DNA from: Bacillota bacterium
GTDB taxonomy: Bacteria > Bacillota > Sulfobacillia > JAJYWN01 > JAJZPE01
DNA: 33,367 bases
NCBI GenBank assembly: GCA_021811325.1
Contig: JAJZPE010000015.1
Span: 1 to 33,367, forward strand
Direction of reading: 5' to 3'
Position numbers and translations under genes: made by a program. The notes below the pieces were generated by a model. That model worked only from the letters and a program-made list of their open reading frames with translations, had not been told where the DNA came from and did no database searches. Shown piece after piece: positions 23,097-31,498 of this stretch (its first letter is position 1; each line of letters opens with the position of its first letter).

Positions 23097-24065
23097 ATGA
23101 AGACCACAGAGCTGTTGGGGGAAGTCGCCCCGGATCTAGCCCGTCTCGAACAATACATGGCCGACTACCTGGAGAACCCGGAGCCGGTCCTCAAGGACGC
23201 CTCCCTCCATCCTCTGCAGGCCGGGGGTAAGCGGCTCCGGCCGGCCCTTGTCTTCCTGGCGGCCAAGTTCCACCACTACGACTTGGAGAAGCTGATGCCG
23301 GTGGCGGCCGGGGTGGAGTTCATGCACATGGCCACCCTCGTCCACGACGACGTTATCGACCAGGCCGCGACCCGCCGGGGCCGGCCGACGGTCAATTCAC
23401 GCTGGGGCAACAAGCTGTCGGTGCTGGTCGGAGACCACCTCTTCGCCACCGCCGTCGACCTCATCGCCAAGAGCAGCAGCAACGACACCATCCGGCTGCT
23501 GGCCAGGACGATCAACGAAGTCGTCCGCGGGGAGATCCAGCAGACCAACGCGGCCTGGCGGCTCGACCTGACCCAGGGCGAGTACATCGAACGCATCGGC
23601 CTGAAGACGGCCTCGTTCTTCGGCGCCTGCTGCCACGTGGGTGCCCGCATCAGCGGGGCGCCCGAAGAGGCCGGGCGCCGGCTCGAGCGGTTCGGTTTCG
23701 AAGTCGGCGTGGCCTTCCAGATGATGGACGACATCCTCGACATCAACGGGGACGTCCGAGACACCGGCAAGCCGGTCGGCAGCGACCTCCTCGGCGGCGT
23801 CCTCACCCTGCCGGTCATCTACGCTCTGGAGCACTCGGCCGAGCGCGACCGCCTGCGGGCCCTGATCACCGCCGGGAGCTTCAACAACGGGCAGCTGCAG
23901 GACGTCCTCGGGGTCGTCAGGAAGAGCGGCGGCCTGGAGTACACCCTCAACCTCGCCGCGCGCTACGTCGATCAGGCCAAGGCGCGCCTGCGCGACCTGC
24001 CCGACCACCCGGCCAAGGAGACCCTTTACGGCGTGGCCGACTTCATGGCCAACCGGCCGGTGTAG
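23097..24065 (+). CDS. long-chain polyprenyl diphosphate synthase
   Basis: A 322-residue trans-prenyltransferase that extends allylic diphosphates with isopentenyl diphosphate, probably for a menaquinone side chain. GGKRLRPALVFLAAK lies at 43-57. The first aspartate-rich motif HDDVID (83-88) is followed by RRGRPTVN. The second motif MMDDILDINGD is at 209-219. The residues four and five places before the first motif are Thr80 and Ala79; the small residues suggest a long product (C30-C40). It resembles HepT/component II of the Bacillus enzyme. I chose ATG 23097; the track's TTG 23085 adds four residues. It stands between two terminator-like hairpins, so it is probably a single-gene unit. Confidence 0.92.
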   Translation: MKTTELLGEVAPDLARLEQYMADYLENPEPVLKDASLHPLQAGGKRLRPALVFLAAKFHHYDLEKLMPVAAGVEFMHMATLVHDDVIDQAATRRGRPTVNSRWGNKLSVLVGDHLFATAVDLIAKSSSNDTIRLLARTINEVVRGEIQQTNAAWRLDLTQGEYIERIGLKTASFFGACCHVGARISGAPEEAGRRLERFGFEVGVAFQMMDDILDINGDVRDTGKPVGSDLLGGVLTLPVIYALEHSAERDRLRALITAGSFNNGQLQDVLGVVRKSGGLEYTLNLAARYVDQAKARLRDLPDHPAKETLYGVADFMANRPV

Positions 24066-24080
24066 GGCGAAGCCAAGAGC

Positions 24081-24108
24081 GGTCAAATTCAGACGGTCAA
24101 ATTCAAGC
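24081..24108 (+). repeat. 14-bp tandem direct repeat
   Basis: GGTCAAATTCA occurs twice, 14 bases apart (24081-24091 and 24095-24105), just after the prenyl-synthase stop and directly before a terminator hairpin. It looks like a short tandem duplication. Confidence 0.7.
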
Positions 24109-24137
24109 ACCGGCGCTGTAGGCACCGGTGCTTTCCC
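24105..24137 (+). terminator. terminator after the prenyl synthase gene
   Basis: AAGCACCGG and CCGGTGCTT form a perfect 9-bp stem around an eleven-base loop, followed by TCCCG. The U-tract is short, so termination strength is uncertain. Confidence 0.6.
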
Positions 24138-24265
24138 GCGCTCGCCGCCGATTGGATGCCCGGCCACGGGGGAGAATAAGGCCGCCGGGCGGTCTGTCAT
24201 CCGTCGGTCTGGCGCGTGTTGGCCGGCCGACCGCCGCCCGGCACAACGCAGGAGGTGATTGGGCC

Positions 24266-24556
24266 GTGGTGACCACGCCTGACGAGGAGAACATCAAGGC
24301 CAGAAAGGCCGTCCGGCCGAAATTCGAGTTCAACCTCGACCTCGACCGGTTGCAGATGGAGATGGCCTCTGAGCTTGGTCCGGAGAAGGGGCCGCGGAGC
24401 GAAGGCAAGGGTGTCGCCGGGCGGACCGAGGCCGAGGGGCGGGCCTGGAAGGAAGGCGGGCTCGAGGAGGAGAGCCGCCGCCAGCAGACGCTGAGCCGCG
24501 AGGCGGCTGAGGAGTTCGCCAAGCGCGAACCGCGCGGGCGGACCAAGGAGCAGTAG
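24266..24556 (+). CDS. small acidic/basic protein, possible divergent small acid-soluble spore protein
   Basis: A 96-residue highly charged, cysteine-free protein. I chose GTG 24266 because AGGAGGTGATT lies ten bases upstream; the track's 24128 start adds an arginine-rich non-coding-looking stretch. The segment LDRLQMEMASELGPEKGP resembles the alpha/beta SASP signature KxE(I/V)AxELG, and EMASE fits the family of sites cut by germination protease GPR. GKGVAGR could correspond to the NGSVGGE region of SASPs. The C-terminal half (EEESRRQQTLSREAAEEFAKR) looks helical and does not match SASPs. Function is therefore tentative. A good terminator follows, so it is a single-gene unit. Confidence 0.6.
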   Translation: MVTTPDEENIKARKAVRPKFEFNLDLDRLQMEMASELGPEKGPRSEGKGVAGRTEAEGRAWKEGGLEEESRRQQTLSREAAEEFAKREPRGRTKEQ

Positions 24557-24578
24557 GGGAGACAGCCGAGGTTGCTGG

Positions 24579-24607
24579 GGCCCGGGACGACCGGGCCTTT
24601 TCGTGCT
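24579..24607 (+). terminator. Rho-independent terminator after the SASP-like gene
   Basis: GGCCCGG-GACGA-CCGGGCC forms a 7-bp GC stem with a five-base loop, followed by TTTTCGTGCTT. It lies about 20 bases after the stop. Confidence 0.8.
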
Positions 24608-24730
24608 TCCTAACAGGAAACACCCTGACTACGGCGAATTGCTCCGGAGCGGCCGGCGACCGGGCGGTCAGCCCCGGCCAGGCCTGGGCACGAGCCCGGG
24701 GACACCGGCCGCACGAAGGAGGGCGCTGCC

Positions 24731-26119
24731 TTGCGAGTCAGCTTTCACGGCGCGGCGGAGACCGTCACCGGCTCTTCCCACCTTCTCGAGAGCGGGGGCC
24801 TGAGAGTCCTCGTCGATTGCGGGATGCACCAGGGCGGCCGGGAGGCCGACGAGTTGAACCGGGGCCCTTGGCCCTACGAGCCCGCGTCCATCGACTACCT
24901 CGTCCTCACCCACGCCCACATCGACCACAGCGGCCTCGTGCCGCGGCTGGTCAAGGAAGGCTTCCGCGGGCGCATCCTGGCCACGCCGGCGACCATCGAC
25001 CTCCTGGCGGTGATGCTCGCCGACAGCGCCCACATCCAGGAGATGGAGGCCGAGTGGCAGAGCCGCAAACGCCAGCGGGCCGGTCTGCCCCCGGTCGAGC
25101 CGCTCTACACCGTGGCCGACGCCGAGCGGTGCCTCGTCTACATCCGGCCGCTGCCCTACGGGACGCCGGCCGACCTCGGGCACGGGGTGACCGTGACCCT
25201 TCATGACGCCGGGCACATCCTCGGCTCGGCCATCGCCGAGTTCGAGGCCGAAGGCAAGCGGGCCGTCTTCTCGGGCGACCTCGGCAACCGCGGTACGCCC
25301 ATCATCCGTGACCCCGAGCGGCTGGCCGCGGCCGACGTGGTGGTCATGGAGTCGACCTACGGCGACCGGCTCCACCCCGGTAAGGAAGACAAGCTCAAGG
25401 AGTTGGCCGAGGCCATCCGGCAGACGAAGGCCCGCGGGGGCAACCTGATCATCCCGGCCTTCGCCGTCGGGCGGACCCAGGAGTTGCTCTACGACCTGGG
25501 CCAACTGGTCGAGAAGGGCGCGGTACCGCCCGTTCAGCTGTTCATCGACAGCCCTCTGGCCATCTCGGCGACAGAGATCTTCGAGCGGCACCACGAGTGC
25601 TTTGACGAGGAAGCCCGCGGACTCTTCACCTCGGGCGAAGACCCCTTCGCCTTCTCCGGGGTCCACTACGTCCGGACCAGCGATGAGTCGAAGGCCCTGA
25701 ACAGCCTGACCGGCGGGGTCATCATCATGTCGGCCAGCGGGATGTGCGATGCCGGGCGCATCCTGCACCACCTGAAGCACAACCTCTGGCGTCCCGAGGC
25801 GACCATCCTCTTCGTGGGCTTTCAGGCCCAGGGGACCCTCGGCCGCCGCCTCCTCGAGGGCGAGAAGCACATTCACATCTTGGGCGAAGAGATCGCCGTC
25901 AAGGCCAAGGTGAAGTCGATCGAGGCCTTTTCGGCCCACGCCGACCAGGCCGGGCTGCTCGACTGGCTGACCGCCTTCGGCCAGAACGGGCGGCGCCCGG
26001 GCCGGGTCTTCCTGGTCCACGGCGAGCCCAGGGCCATCGATACGCTGGCCGGCCTGGTCCGCGACCGCCTGGGCTACCCGGTGACCGCCCCCCAGCCGCA
26101 CGAAAGCTTCGAACTATAG
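24731..26119 (+). CDS. metallo-beta-lactamase/beta-CASP RNase-like protein, TTG start
   Basis: A 462-residue two-domain hydrolase of the CPSF73/Ysh1-like group. It probably cleaves RNA in the cytosol with two zinc ions. THAHIDHSG at residues 60-68 gives His61, His63, Asp65 and His66; HDAGHILGSA and FSGDLGN supply further ligands. The beta-CASP domain inserted in the middle begins around residue 200 with MESTYGDR, and MSASGMCDAGRILHHLKHNL lies near its end. EAFSAHADQAGLLDW and FLVHGEPRA complete the C-terminal motifs. No N-terminal KH domain is present, unlike archaeal aCPSF1. TTG 24731 follows GAAGGAGGG. Not RNase J, whose order and C-terminal domain differ. Confidence 0.9.
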   Translation: MRVSFHGAAETVTGSSHLLESGGLRVLVDCGMHQGGREADELNRGPWPYEPASIDYLVLTHAHIDHSGLVPRLVKEGFRGRILATPATIDLLAVMLADSAHIQEMEAEWQSRKRQRAGLPPVEPLYTVADAERCLVYIRPLPYGTPADLGHGVTVTLHDAGHILGSAIAEFEAEGKRAVFSGDLGNRGTPIIRDPERLAAADVVVMESTYGDRLHPGKEDKLKELAEAIRQTKARGGNLIIPAFAVGRTQELLYDLGQLVEKGAVPPVQLFIDSPLAISATEIFERHHECFDEEARGLFTSGEDPFAFSGVHYVRTSDESKALNSLTGGVIIMSASGMCDAGRILHHLKHNLWRPEATILFVGFQAQGTLGRRLLEGEKHIHILGEEIAVKAKVKSIEAFSAHADQAGLLDWLTAFGQNGRRPGRVFLVHGEPRAIDTLAGLVRDRLGYPVTAPQPHESFEL

Positions 26120-26155
26120 ACACAAGACCTTCATCGGAGGTGAGACTGGACAACC

Positions 26156-27496
26156 ATGAGCGCTGATAGACCGAACGCCAACAGCGGGCCACCGGCCGAC
26201 GCCGGCCGCGGCACTCAGAGGAGCGAGGAGCTCTTCGCCCGGGCCAAGGAACTGATGCCGGGCGGGGTGAACAGCCCCGTTCGGTCCTTCCGTGGGGTGG
26301 GCGGCAGCCCGCTCTTCATCGCCCGAGGCGCGGGCTCGCACCTGTGGGATGTCGACGGCCACGAGTACATCGACTATATCGGCTCCTGGGGCCCGCTCAT
26401 CCTGGGGCACAGTCACCCCGAAGTCATCGCCGCCATCAAGCGCACGGCGGAGGACGGGACCAGCTTCGGCGCCCCCAGCCCCCTCGAGGTGGAGCTGGCC
26501 GAATTGGTCATCGACCTCGTGCCCGGGGTCGAGATGGTCCGCATGGTCAATTCCGGCACCGAGGCCACCATGAGTGCCCTGCGCCTGGCCCGGGCCTGCA
26601 CCGGCCGGAACAAGATCGTCAAGTTCATCGGCTGCTACCACGGGCACGCCGACAGCCTGCTGATCAAAGCCGGCTCGGGCGCGGCCACGTTGGGCATCCC
26701 GGACAGCCCGGGGGTCCCGGCGACCGTCGCCGCCACGACCATCGCCGTGCCCTTCAACGACGTCGCCGCCCTGGAGGCCGCCTTCAAGGCCAACGGCGGG
26801 GACATCGCCGGCGTCATCCTCGAGCCGGTGGTCGGGAACATGGGCGTTGTCCCGCCGCGGCCGGGCTACCTCGAGGCCGTCCGAGAGATCACCCGCGACT
26901 ACGGCGCCCTGCTCATCTTCGACGAGGTCATGACCGGTTTCCGAGTCGCCCTCCACTGCGCCCAGTCGCTCTACGGCATCGATCCCGACCTGACCTGCCT
27001 CGGCAAGGTCATCGGCGGCGGCCTACCGGTGGGTGCCTACGGCGGTAAGCGCAAGTTCATGGAGATGGTGGCCCCGGCCGGGCCGATGTACCAGGCCGGG
27101 ACACTCTCCGGCAATCCGCTGGCGATGGCCGCCGGCCTCGTCACCCTGAGGAAGCTGAAGGAACCCGGGGTCTTCGAAGGCCTGGCCGCGCGGACCGACG
27201 AGCTGGTCGACCTGCTCCGCCAGACCCTGCGACGCCTGAACCTGAAGTATCAGGTCAATCAGGTCGGGGCGATGTTCACCCTTTTCTTCACCGATAGGCC
27301 CGTCTGGAATTGGGACGACGCCGCCACCTGCGACGCCAAGCGGTACGCCGCCTTCTTCCACGCCATGCTCAAGCGCGGGGTCCACCTCGTCCCCTCGCAG
27401 TTCGAGGCGTGCTTCATGAGCGCGGCCCACACCGCCGCCGACGTCGAGGCCACGGCCCGGGCGGCTCAGGAAGCCCTCAAGGAGGTCTGTGGTTGA
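26156..27496 (+). CDS. hemL: glutamate-1-semialdehyde 2,1-aminomutase
   Basis: PLP enzyme that converts glutamate-1-semialdehyde to 5-aminolevulinate, the committed precursor of haem, sirohaem and cobamides. [16 protein letters not shown] near the N-terminus is characteristic. [16 protein letters not shown] and [15 protein letters not shown] follow. [12 protein letters not shown] gives the cofactor-binding Asp, and [17 protein letters not shown] carries the PLP lysine. The 446-residue length is normal. GGAGGTGAGAC lies upstream of the ATG. No other tetrapyrrole genes are in the window, so it is separated from a hem cluster. Its stop lies just before or inside the next gene, suggesting co-expression. 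Confidence 0.95.
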   Translation: MSADRPNANSGPPADAGRGTQRSEELFARAKELMPGGVNSPVRSFRGVGGSPLFIARGAGSHLWDVDGHEYIDYIGSWGPLILGHSHPEVIAAIKRTAEDGTSFGAPSPLEVELAELVIDLVPGVEMVRMVNSGTEATMSALRLARACTGRNKIVKFIGCYHGHADSLLIKAGSGAATLGIPDSPGVPATVAATTIAVPFNDVAALEAAFKANGGDIAGVILEPVVGNMGVVPPRPGYLEAVREITRDYGALLIFDEVMTGFRVALHCAQSLYGIDPDLTCLGKVIGGGLPVGAYGGKRKFMEMVAPAGPMYQAGTLSGNPLAMAAGLVTLRKLKEPGVFEGLAARTDELVDLLRQTLRRLNLKYQVNQVGAMFTLFFTDRPVWNWDDAATCDAKRYAAFFHAMLKRGVHLVPSQFEACFMSAAHTAADVEATARAAQEALKEVCG

Positions 27497-27497
27497 C

Positions 27498-28019
27498 ATG
27501 ACCGGCCCAACGGACCTCGACCGCCTCCCCCGCGAACGCCTTCTCCAGTTGCTCACCGACCTGGCCAAGCGCTGGCTGGCCCACGACGGTCTCTGGTTCC
27601 AGGCCGTCGAGGGGGCCCACGGGATGGACGAGGCCATCGCCCTAGACGCTCAGGCCTGGGAGAAGTTCACGGTCGTCGAGGCCGAGCGGATCAAGCGCTT
27701 CCTCGGGCTGCCCGAGCGGGGCGGCCTGGACGCCCTCGAGCAAGCCCTGCGCTTCAGGCTCTACGCCTTCATCAACGAGCAGGAGGTCGAGCGGCCGGAC
27801 GACCGGACCTTGCTTTTCACGATGAAGGCCTGCCGCGTCCAGGAGGCCAGGAAGCGGAAGGGCCTGCCGGACTTCCCGTGCAAGGCCGTGGGCCTGGTCG
27901 AGTACGCCGGGTTCGCCCGGACCATCGACCCGCGCATCGAGACCGCCGTCGTCGCCTGCCCGCCGGACGAGCACCCCGCCACCCACTGGTGCGCCTGGCG
28001 CTTCACCCTCGCCGAGTGA
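27498..28019 (+). CDS. DUF6125-like cytosolic protein
   Basis: A 173-residue soluble protein that I recognise as like the DUF6125 family, found in anaerobic bacteria and archaea without a known function. Conserved-looking features are WLAHDGLWFQAVEGAHGMDEAI near the N-terminus, FTVVEAERIKRFLG, MKACRVQEARKRKGLPDFPC in the middle and ACPPDEHPATHWCAWRF near the end. The conserved His, Asp, Cys and Glu residues could bind a metal or small ligand. That is inference. The start may be ATG 27498 or GTG 27489; the GGAGG at 27481 lies inside the end of hemL. Tight linkage suggests joint expression with hemL. Confidence 0.75.
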   Translation: MTGPTDLDRLPRERLLQLLTDLAKRWLAHDGLWFQAVEGAHGMDEAIALDAQAWEKFTVVEAERIKRFLGLPERGGLDALEQALRFRLYAFINEQEVERPDDRTLLFTMKACRVQEARKRKGLPDFPCKAVGLVEYAGFARTIDPRIETAVVACPPDEHPATHWCAWRFTLAE

Positions 28020-28091
28020 GCCGCTCGCTGGGTGAGCCGCTCGCTGGGTGAGCCCGCCGGCTGAGCAAGCCGCGCCCACCGTGCCCACCGT
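28017..28091 (+). repeat. short tandem repeats in the gap before the LigB-family gene
   Basis: TGAGCCGCTCGCTGGG occurs twice head to tail from the stop codon (28017-28048), followed by a third partial copy. GCCCACCGT then occurs twice (28074-28082 and 28083-28091). Both look like slippage repeats in non-coding DNA. Confidence 0.8.
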
Positions 28092-28139
28092 GCACCCTGA
28101 AAGTCACCCAACCCACTTGTTGCACAGGAGAGAGAGACA

Positions 28140-28976
28140 ATGCCCATCGTCGGCGCTTGCATCACCCCACACGCCGGAGAAGTCCTGCCCGAGCTGGCGG
28201 GCGAGAGGCTCGAGGCCTTCGCCCCCACCCGCCAAGCCATGGAGGAACTGGGACGGCGGATGAAAGGACGCCGTCCCGAGATCATCGTCCTGGCCACCCC
28301 GCACGGCCTCCGCATGGAAGGCTTCATCTCTGTCGTCACGTCCGAGCATAGCCGCGGGACGATGGCCGGTCCGGGCGGCGAGGTCCGCCAGGAATTCCGG
28401 GTCGACCGCGAGATGGCCCGGGCCATCGTCCGGCGCGGCCGCGGGGCCGGCCTGCCCATCGTCGGCTGCAACTACGGGGCCCTCGAGGGCCCGAGCTCCA
28501 ACGTCGAGCTCGACTGGGGGGCCATCATCCCGCTCTACTACTTCGGGGCCGACCTGCCCGAGACCGAGCGGCCCAAGGTCGTCCTGGTCGGGCCGGCCAG
28601 GGAAATCCCCCTGCCCAACCTGATCCAGGTCGGCCGGGTCATCGCCGAGCTGGCCGAGGAGAGCGACCGCCGGGTGGTCTTCGTGGCCAGTGCCGACCAG
28701 GCCCACGCGCATAAGAAAGACGGCCCATACGGGTTTGACCCCGCGGCCGCCGAGTATGATTCCCAGGTGCAGGAGCTGGTCAAGGGGAACCGGTTGCACA
28801 AATTGCTCGAGATGAGCCCCAAGTTCGTCGAGGACGCCAAGCCGGACAGCCTCTGGCAGATGCTCATCCTCTACGGGGTGAGCCAGATCGTCCCGCTGCA
28901 CTCGGAGTTCCTGTCGTATCAGGCCCCGACCTACTTCGGGATGCTCGTCGCCGATTATCCGGTGGATGGTCGCTGA
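28140..28976 (+). CDS. LigB/MEMO-family class III dioxygenase-like protein
   Basis: A 278-residue protein of the class III extradiol dioxygenase superfamily, which also includes MEMO (AmmB) proteins. The N-terminus CITPHAGEVLPELAGERLEAF and the segment VLATPHGLRMEGFISV carry the histidines expected at the Fe(II) site. SADQAHAHKKDGPYGFDP and LHSEFLSYQAPTYFGMLVADY are also typical. In many anaerobes this domain is fused to or beside an AMMECR1 domain and a radical SAM protein; neither is present here. The substrate is therefore unknown, and an oxygenase reaction is unlikely in an anaerobe. CAGGAGAGAGAG precedes the ATG. The gene converges on the minus-strand GTPase. Confidence 0.82.
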   Translation: MPIVGACITPHAGEVLPELAGERLEAFAPTRQAMEELGRRMKGRRPEIIVLATPHGLRMEGFISVVTSEHSRGTMAGPGGEVRQEFRVDREMARAIVRRGRGAGLPIVGCNYGALEGPSSNVELDWGAIIPLYYFGADLPETERPKVVLVGPAREIPLPNLIQVGRVIAELAEESDRRVVFVASADQAHAHKKDGPYGFDPAAAEYDSQVQELVKGNRLHKLLEMSPKFVEDAKPDSLWQMLILYGVSQIVPLHSEFLSYQAPTYFGMLVADYPVDGR

Positions 28977-29091
28977 CTCACGCCCTTCCAGTAGATGGAT
29001 GACCCGGAGGTGGCCGTGTTCCTCGGCTCCGTCCAGGCCGGCGGCGAGCTCCGGGTAGACCTCGATGGCCATCTCCGGGCCGGCCCCGCTG

Positions 29092-30096
29092 CTAGACGTG
29101 CAGCTCGATGACGTCGCCGTCGCTGAGGACGCAGTCGCGTTGGACCATCTGGCCGTCATAGGCGTTGCGCCCCCAGAGGCGGGCGTACTTCAGGTTCTTG
29201 GCGAAGTCCTTGTGGACGGCGGCGGCTGCCTCGATGACCGTCGTCCCCCGCTTTAGAACGAAGGGCGCGTTGTGGTCGGCTTTCTTGCCCGGGGCCTTGG
29301 TGTAGACGCGGATCAACCCGAGGACCTCGAAGAAGCCGCGCCGCAGGGAGTCCAGGCCGGCCCCGGTCCGACCGGAAACGACGAAGGGGGCCGGATATTC
29401 CTCCGAGCCGCCGAGTTCTCCGACGGAGGCCCGCCACTCTGCGGGCATCCCCGAGCGTAACAGGTCGCGGAGCATGAGAAGACGGTCGACGGCGCCGCCC
29501 GAGTCGGCCTTGTTGGCGACGACCATGGCCCGCCCGATGCGCTTCGGGATGGACGTCCCGTCCAGGTAGCCGAGGACCTCGTCGGCCCGCGACAGGAGGT
29601 CGTCGTCACCGAGGTCGAAGACCAAGGCCACCGCGTCCGTCCGGTGCAACAGGCTGGGGAGCCAGGACGGGGACATCTCCGGCGCCACCGGCGGCAGGTC
29701 GACCACCTGGACCTGCACGTTCTGAAAGATAACAATGCCCGGGATGGGCACCCGGGTGGTGAAAGGGTAATCGGCGACCTCCGGCTCAGCGTTGCTCATC
29801 GACGCCAGGAGCTGAGACTTCCCGGCGTTCGGTGGCCCCACCAGGGAGACCTGCCCGGCTCCGGCCCGCTCCAGCAGCCAGTAGGGGCGTTGGGCGGCCG
29901 TTGACGGGCGCCGCTGCATCTCCTCCCGGAGGCGGGCGATCCTTCGCTTGATGTCGGCCTGCATCTTCTCGGTCCCCTTGTGCTTGGGGATCGTCGAGAG
30001 CATCTCCTGCAGGGCATCGAGCTGTTCCTGCGGGTCGACCGCCTCCCGGAAACGGCGCTCGGCGGCCATGTAGTCAGGCGTCAGGTTGGCCGGCAC
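29092..30096 (-). CDS. DRG/Obg-like GTPase with C-terminal TGS domain
   Basis: A 334-residue GTPase. An N-terminal helical region ([22 protein letters not shown]) precedes the G domain. [20 protein letters not shown] is G1 (residues 86-105), DYPFTTRVP is the switch I region, [10 protein letters not shown] is G3 and VVANKAD is G4. A TGS domain ([22 protein letters not shown] onward) ends the protein. Such proteins are thought to act around ribosomes or RNA. I chose GTG 30096 because GGGGGTGA lies just upstream and [19 protein letters not shown] looks like a family start. The track start at 30222 would put 42 unmatched residues in the divergent promoter region. It is transcribed away from the larA-like gene. 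Confidence 0.85.
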   Translation of the reverse strand: MPANLTPDYMAAERRFREAVDPQEQLDALQEMLSTIPKHKGTEKMQADIKRRIARLREEMQRRPSTAAQRPYWLLERAGAGQVSLVGPPNAGKSQLLASMSNAEPEVADYPFTTRVPIPGIVIFQNVQVQVVDLPPVAPEMSPSWLPSLLHRTDAVALVFDLGDDDLLSRADEVLGYLDGTSIPKRIGRAMVVANKADSGGAVDRLLMLRDLLRSGMPAEWRASVGELGGSEEYPAPFVVSGRTGAGLDSLRRGFFEVLGLIRVYTKAPGKKADHNAPFVLKRGTTVIEAAAAVHKDFAKNLKYARLWGRNAYDGQMVQRDCVLSDGDVIELHV

Positions 30097-30127
30097 GATG
30101 GTCACCCCCGTCGTGTCTGGATTGCGT

Positions 30128-30142
30128 CCATCCATAGGATGG
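30128..30142. promoter_or_regulatory. perfect dyad in the divergent promoter region
   Basis: CCATCC-ATA-GGATGG is a perfect 6-bp inverted repeat in the 169-base gap between the divergently transcribed GTPase and larA-like genes. It would fit a dimeric regulator acting on one or both genes. No cognate regulator lies in the window, and no clear -10/-35 pair was found. Confidence 0.4.
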
Positions 30143-30265
30143 GCTGAACTGGCGAGGGGATACTGGTTTCCACGGGCCACCGGTCTTTTTCGAGCCCGCC
30201 TCCTCGGGTGGGCTGATTTCATGGTTCGGCGGGATTCTCCCCGTCACCTTCAAGGGGGCGTCGGT

Positions 30266-31498
30266 ATGGCAAGCCCGGTCTTCACGGGCCGGCGGCGCTG
30301 GCCTCGCGTCATCGCCGTGGGTCAGGAGCTGCGCGGGGACGCAGTCCAGGACCTCGAGGGCGCCGTCCGCCGCGAGCTGGCGGCCATCGGTCTCGAGCGG
30401 CGGGTCCGGCCTGGGACCAGCGTGGCCATCACGGCCGGCTCTCGCGGTTTCCCGTATAACGTCCGCCTCCTCCGGGCGATGGCGGCCGAGGTCCGGCGGC
30501 TGGGCGGCGAGCCCTTCATCGTCCCGGCCATGGGCAGCCACGGCGGAGCCACGGCCGAGGGCCAGGTCGAGGTGCTGCGCGGCCTGGGCGTGGCCGAGGA
30601 CAGCGTGGGTTGCCCCGTCCGCTCGTCGATGGAGACGGTGCTGCTGGGACACACGCCCGACGGCATCCCCGTGCACGCCGACAAGAACGCCATGTCCGCC
30701 GGGGCCATCCTCCTCTTCAACCGGGTCAAGCTGCACACGGACTTCCGCGGCCGGGTCGAGAGCGGGCTGACCAAGATCATGGTCGTCGGCCTGGGGAAGC
30801 AGGTCGGCGCCGAGACGACGCACAAGGCCGGCCTGGGCGAGGCCATCGTCCGGATGGCCGAGGTGTTCCTGCGGAGCGCGCCGGTCGTCGGGGGCATCGC
30901 CACCGTCGAGAACTACAAAGAGGAGCCGGCCATCATCAAGGGGCTCCCGGCTGAAGGCCTCGTCGACGCCGAAGCCGAGCTCTTGCAGCGGTCCCTGGAC
31001 TACTTCCCGCGCCTGCCCTTCGACGACATGGACATCCTCGTCGTCGACCGGATGGGCAAGGACATCAGCGGCAACGGGATGGACACCAACGTCATCGGGA
31101 TGCACCGGCGCATCGGGGGCGTCTCCAAGCCGGACATCAAGACCATCGTCTGCCTCGACCTGACCGAAGGCGGCCACGGCAACGCCCTGGGCATCGGCCT
31201 CGCCGACCTGATCCCGCAGGCTATGGTCGACAAGGTTGACTGGGAGAAGACCTACGCCAATTCGATAACCACCGGCTTCTACGGCACGGCCAAGCGCCCC
31301 ATCGTCCTGCCGACTACGGAGGACTGCGTCGACGTGGCCATGCGGCCCTTCGAGCCCGAGACCGTGAGGCTGGTAAGAATCAGGGACACCAAGCACCTGG
31401 AGACGTTCTGGGTCTCCGAGGCCCTCCTGCCCGAGGTGCGGACCGACACGCGGCTGACGGTTCTCGGGGAGCCGAAACCGCTAAGCTTGAGGGGATGA
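30266..31498 (+). CDS. LarA-like (DUF2088) nickel-pincer cofactor-dependent isomerase homologue
   Basis: A 410-residue member of the lactate racemase superfamily, whose characterised members use a nickel-pincer nucleotide to racemise or epimerise 2-hydroxy acids. AITAGSRGFPYNVRLL and FIVPAMGSHGGATAEGQ carry the N-terminal histidine. NRVKLHTDFRGRVESGLTK and VVGLGKQVGAETTHKAG supply a lysine and histidine where LarA anchors and coordinates the cofactor. VDRMGKDISGNGMDTN lies in the C-terminal domain. This divergent group is not proven to act on lactate. I chose ATG 30266, preceded by AAGGGGGCG; the track's extra 60 residues overlap the promoter region. The cofactor genes larB, larC and larE are absent here. 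Confidence 0.85.
   Translation: MASPVFTGRRRWPRVIAVGQELRGDAVQDLEGAVRRELAAIGLERRVRPGTSVAITAGSRGFPYNVRLLRAMAAEVRRLGGEPFIVPAMGSHGGATAEGQVEVLRGLGVAEDSVGCPVRSSMETVLLGHTPDGIPVHADKNAMSAGAILLFNRVKLHTDFRGRVESGLTKIMVVGLGKQVGAETTHKAGLGEAIVRMAEVFLRSAPVVGGIATVENYKEEPAIIKGLPAEGLVDAEAELLQRSLDYFPRLPFDDMDILVVDRMGKDISGNGMDTNVIGMHRRIGGVSKPDIKTIVCLDLTEGGHGNALGIGLADLIPQAMVDKVDWEKTYANSITTGFYGTAKRPIVLPTTEDCVDVAMRPFEPETVRLVRIRDTKHLETFWVSEALLPEVRTDTRLTVLGEPKPLSLRG

Noticed and set aside
24173-24205. GAATA and CATCCGT as a sigma-F/G promoter for the SASP-like gene
   Set aside because: Spacing is 19 bases and the -10 lacks the final TA, so the match is no better than chance.
24668-26101. 477-aa minus-strand ORF opposite the beta-CASP gene
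   Set aside because: The plus strand has all metallo-beta-lactamase motifs; the minus frame is a GC-rich shadow without recognisable domains.
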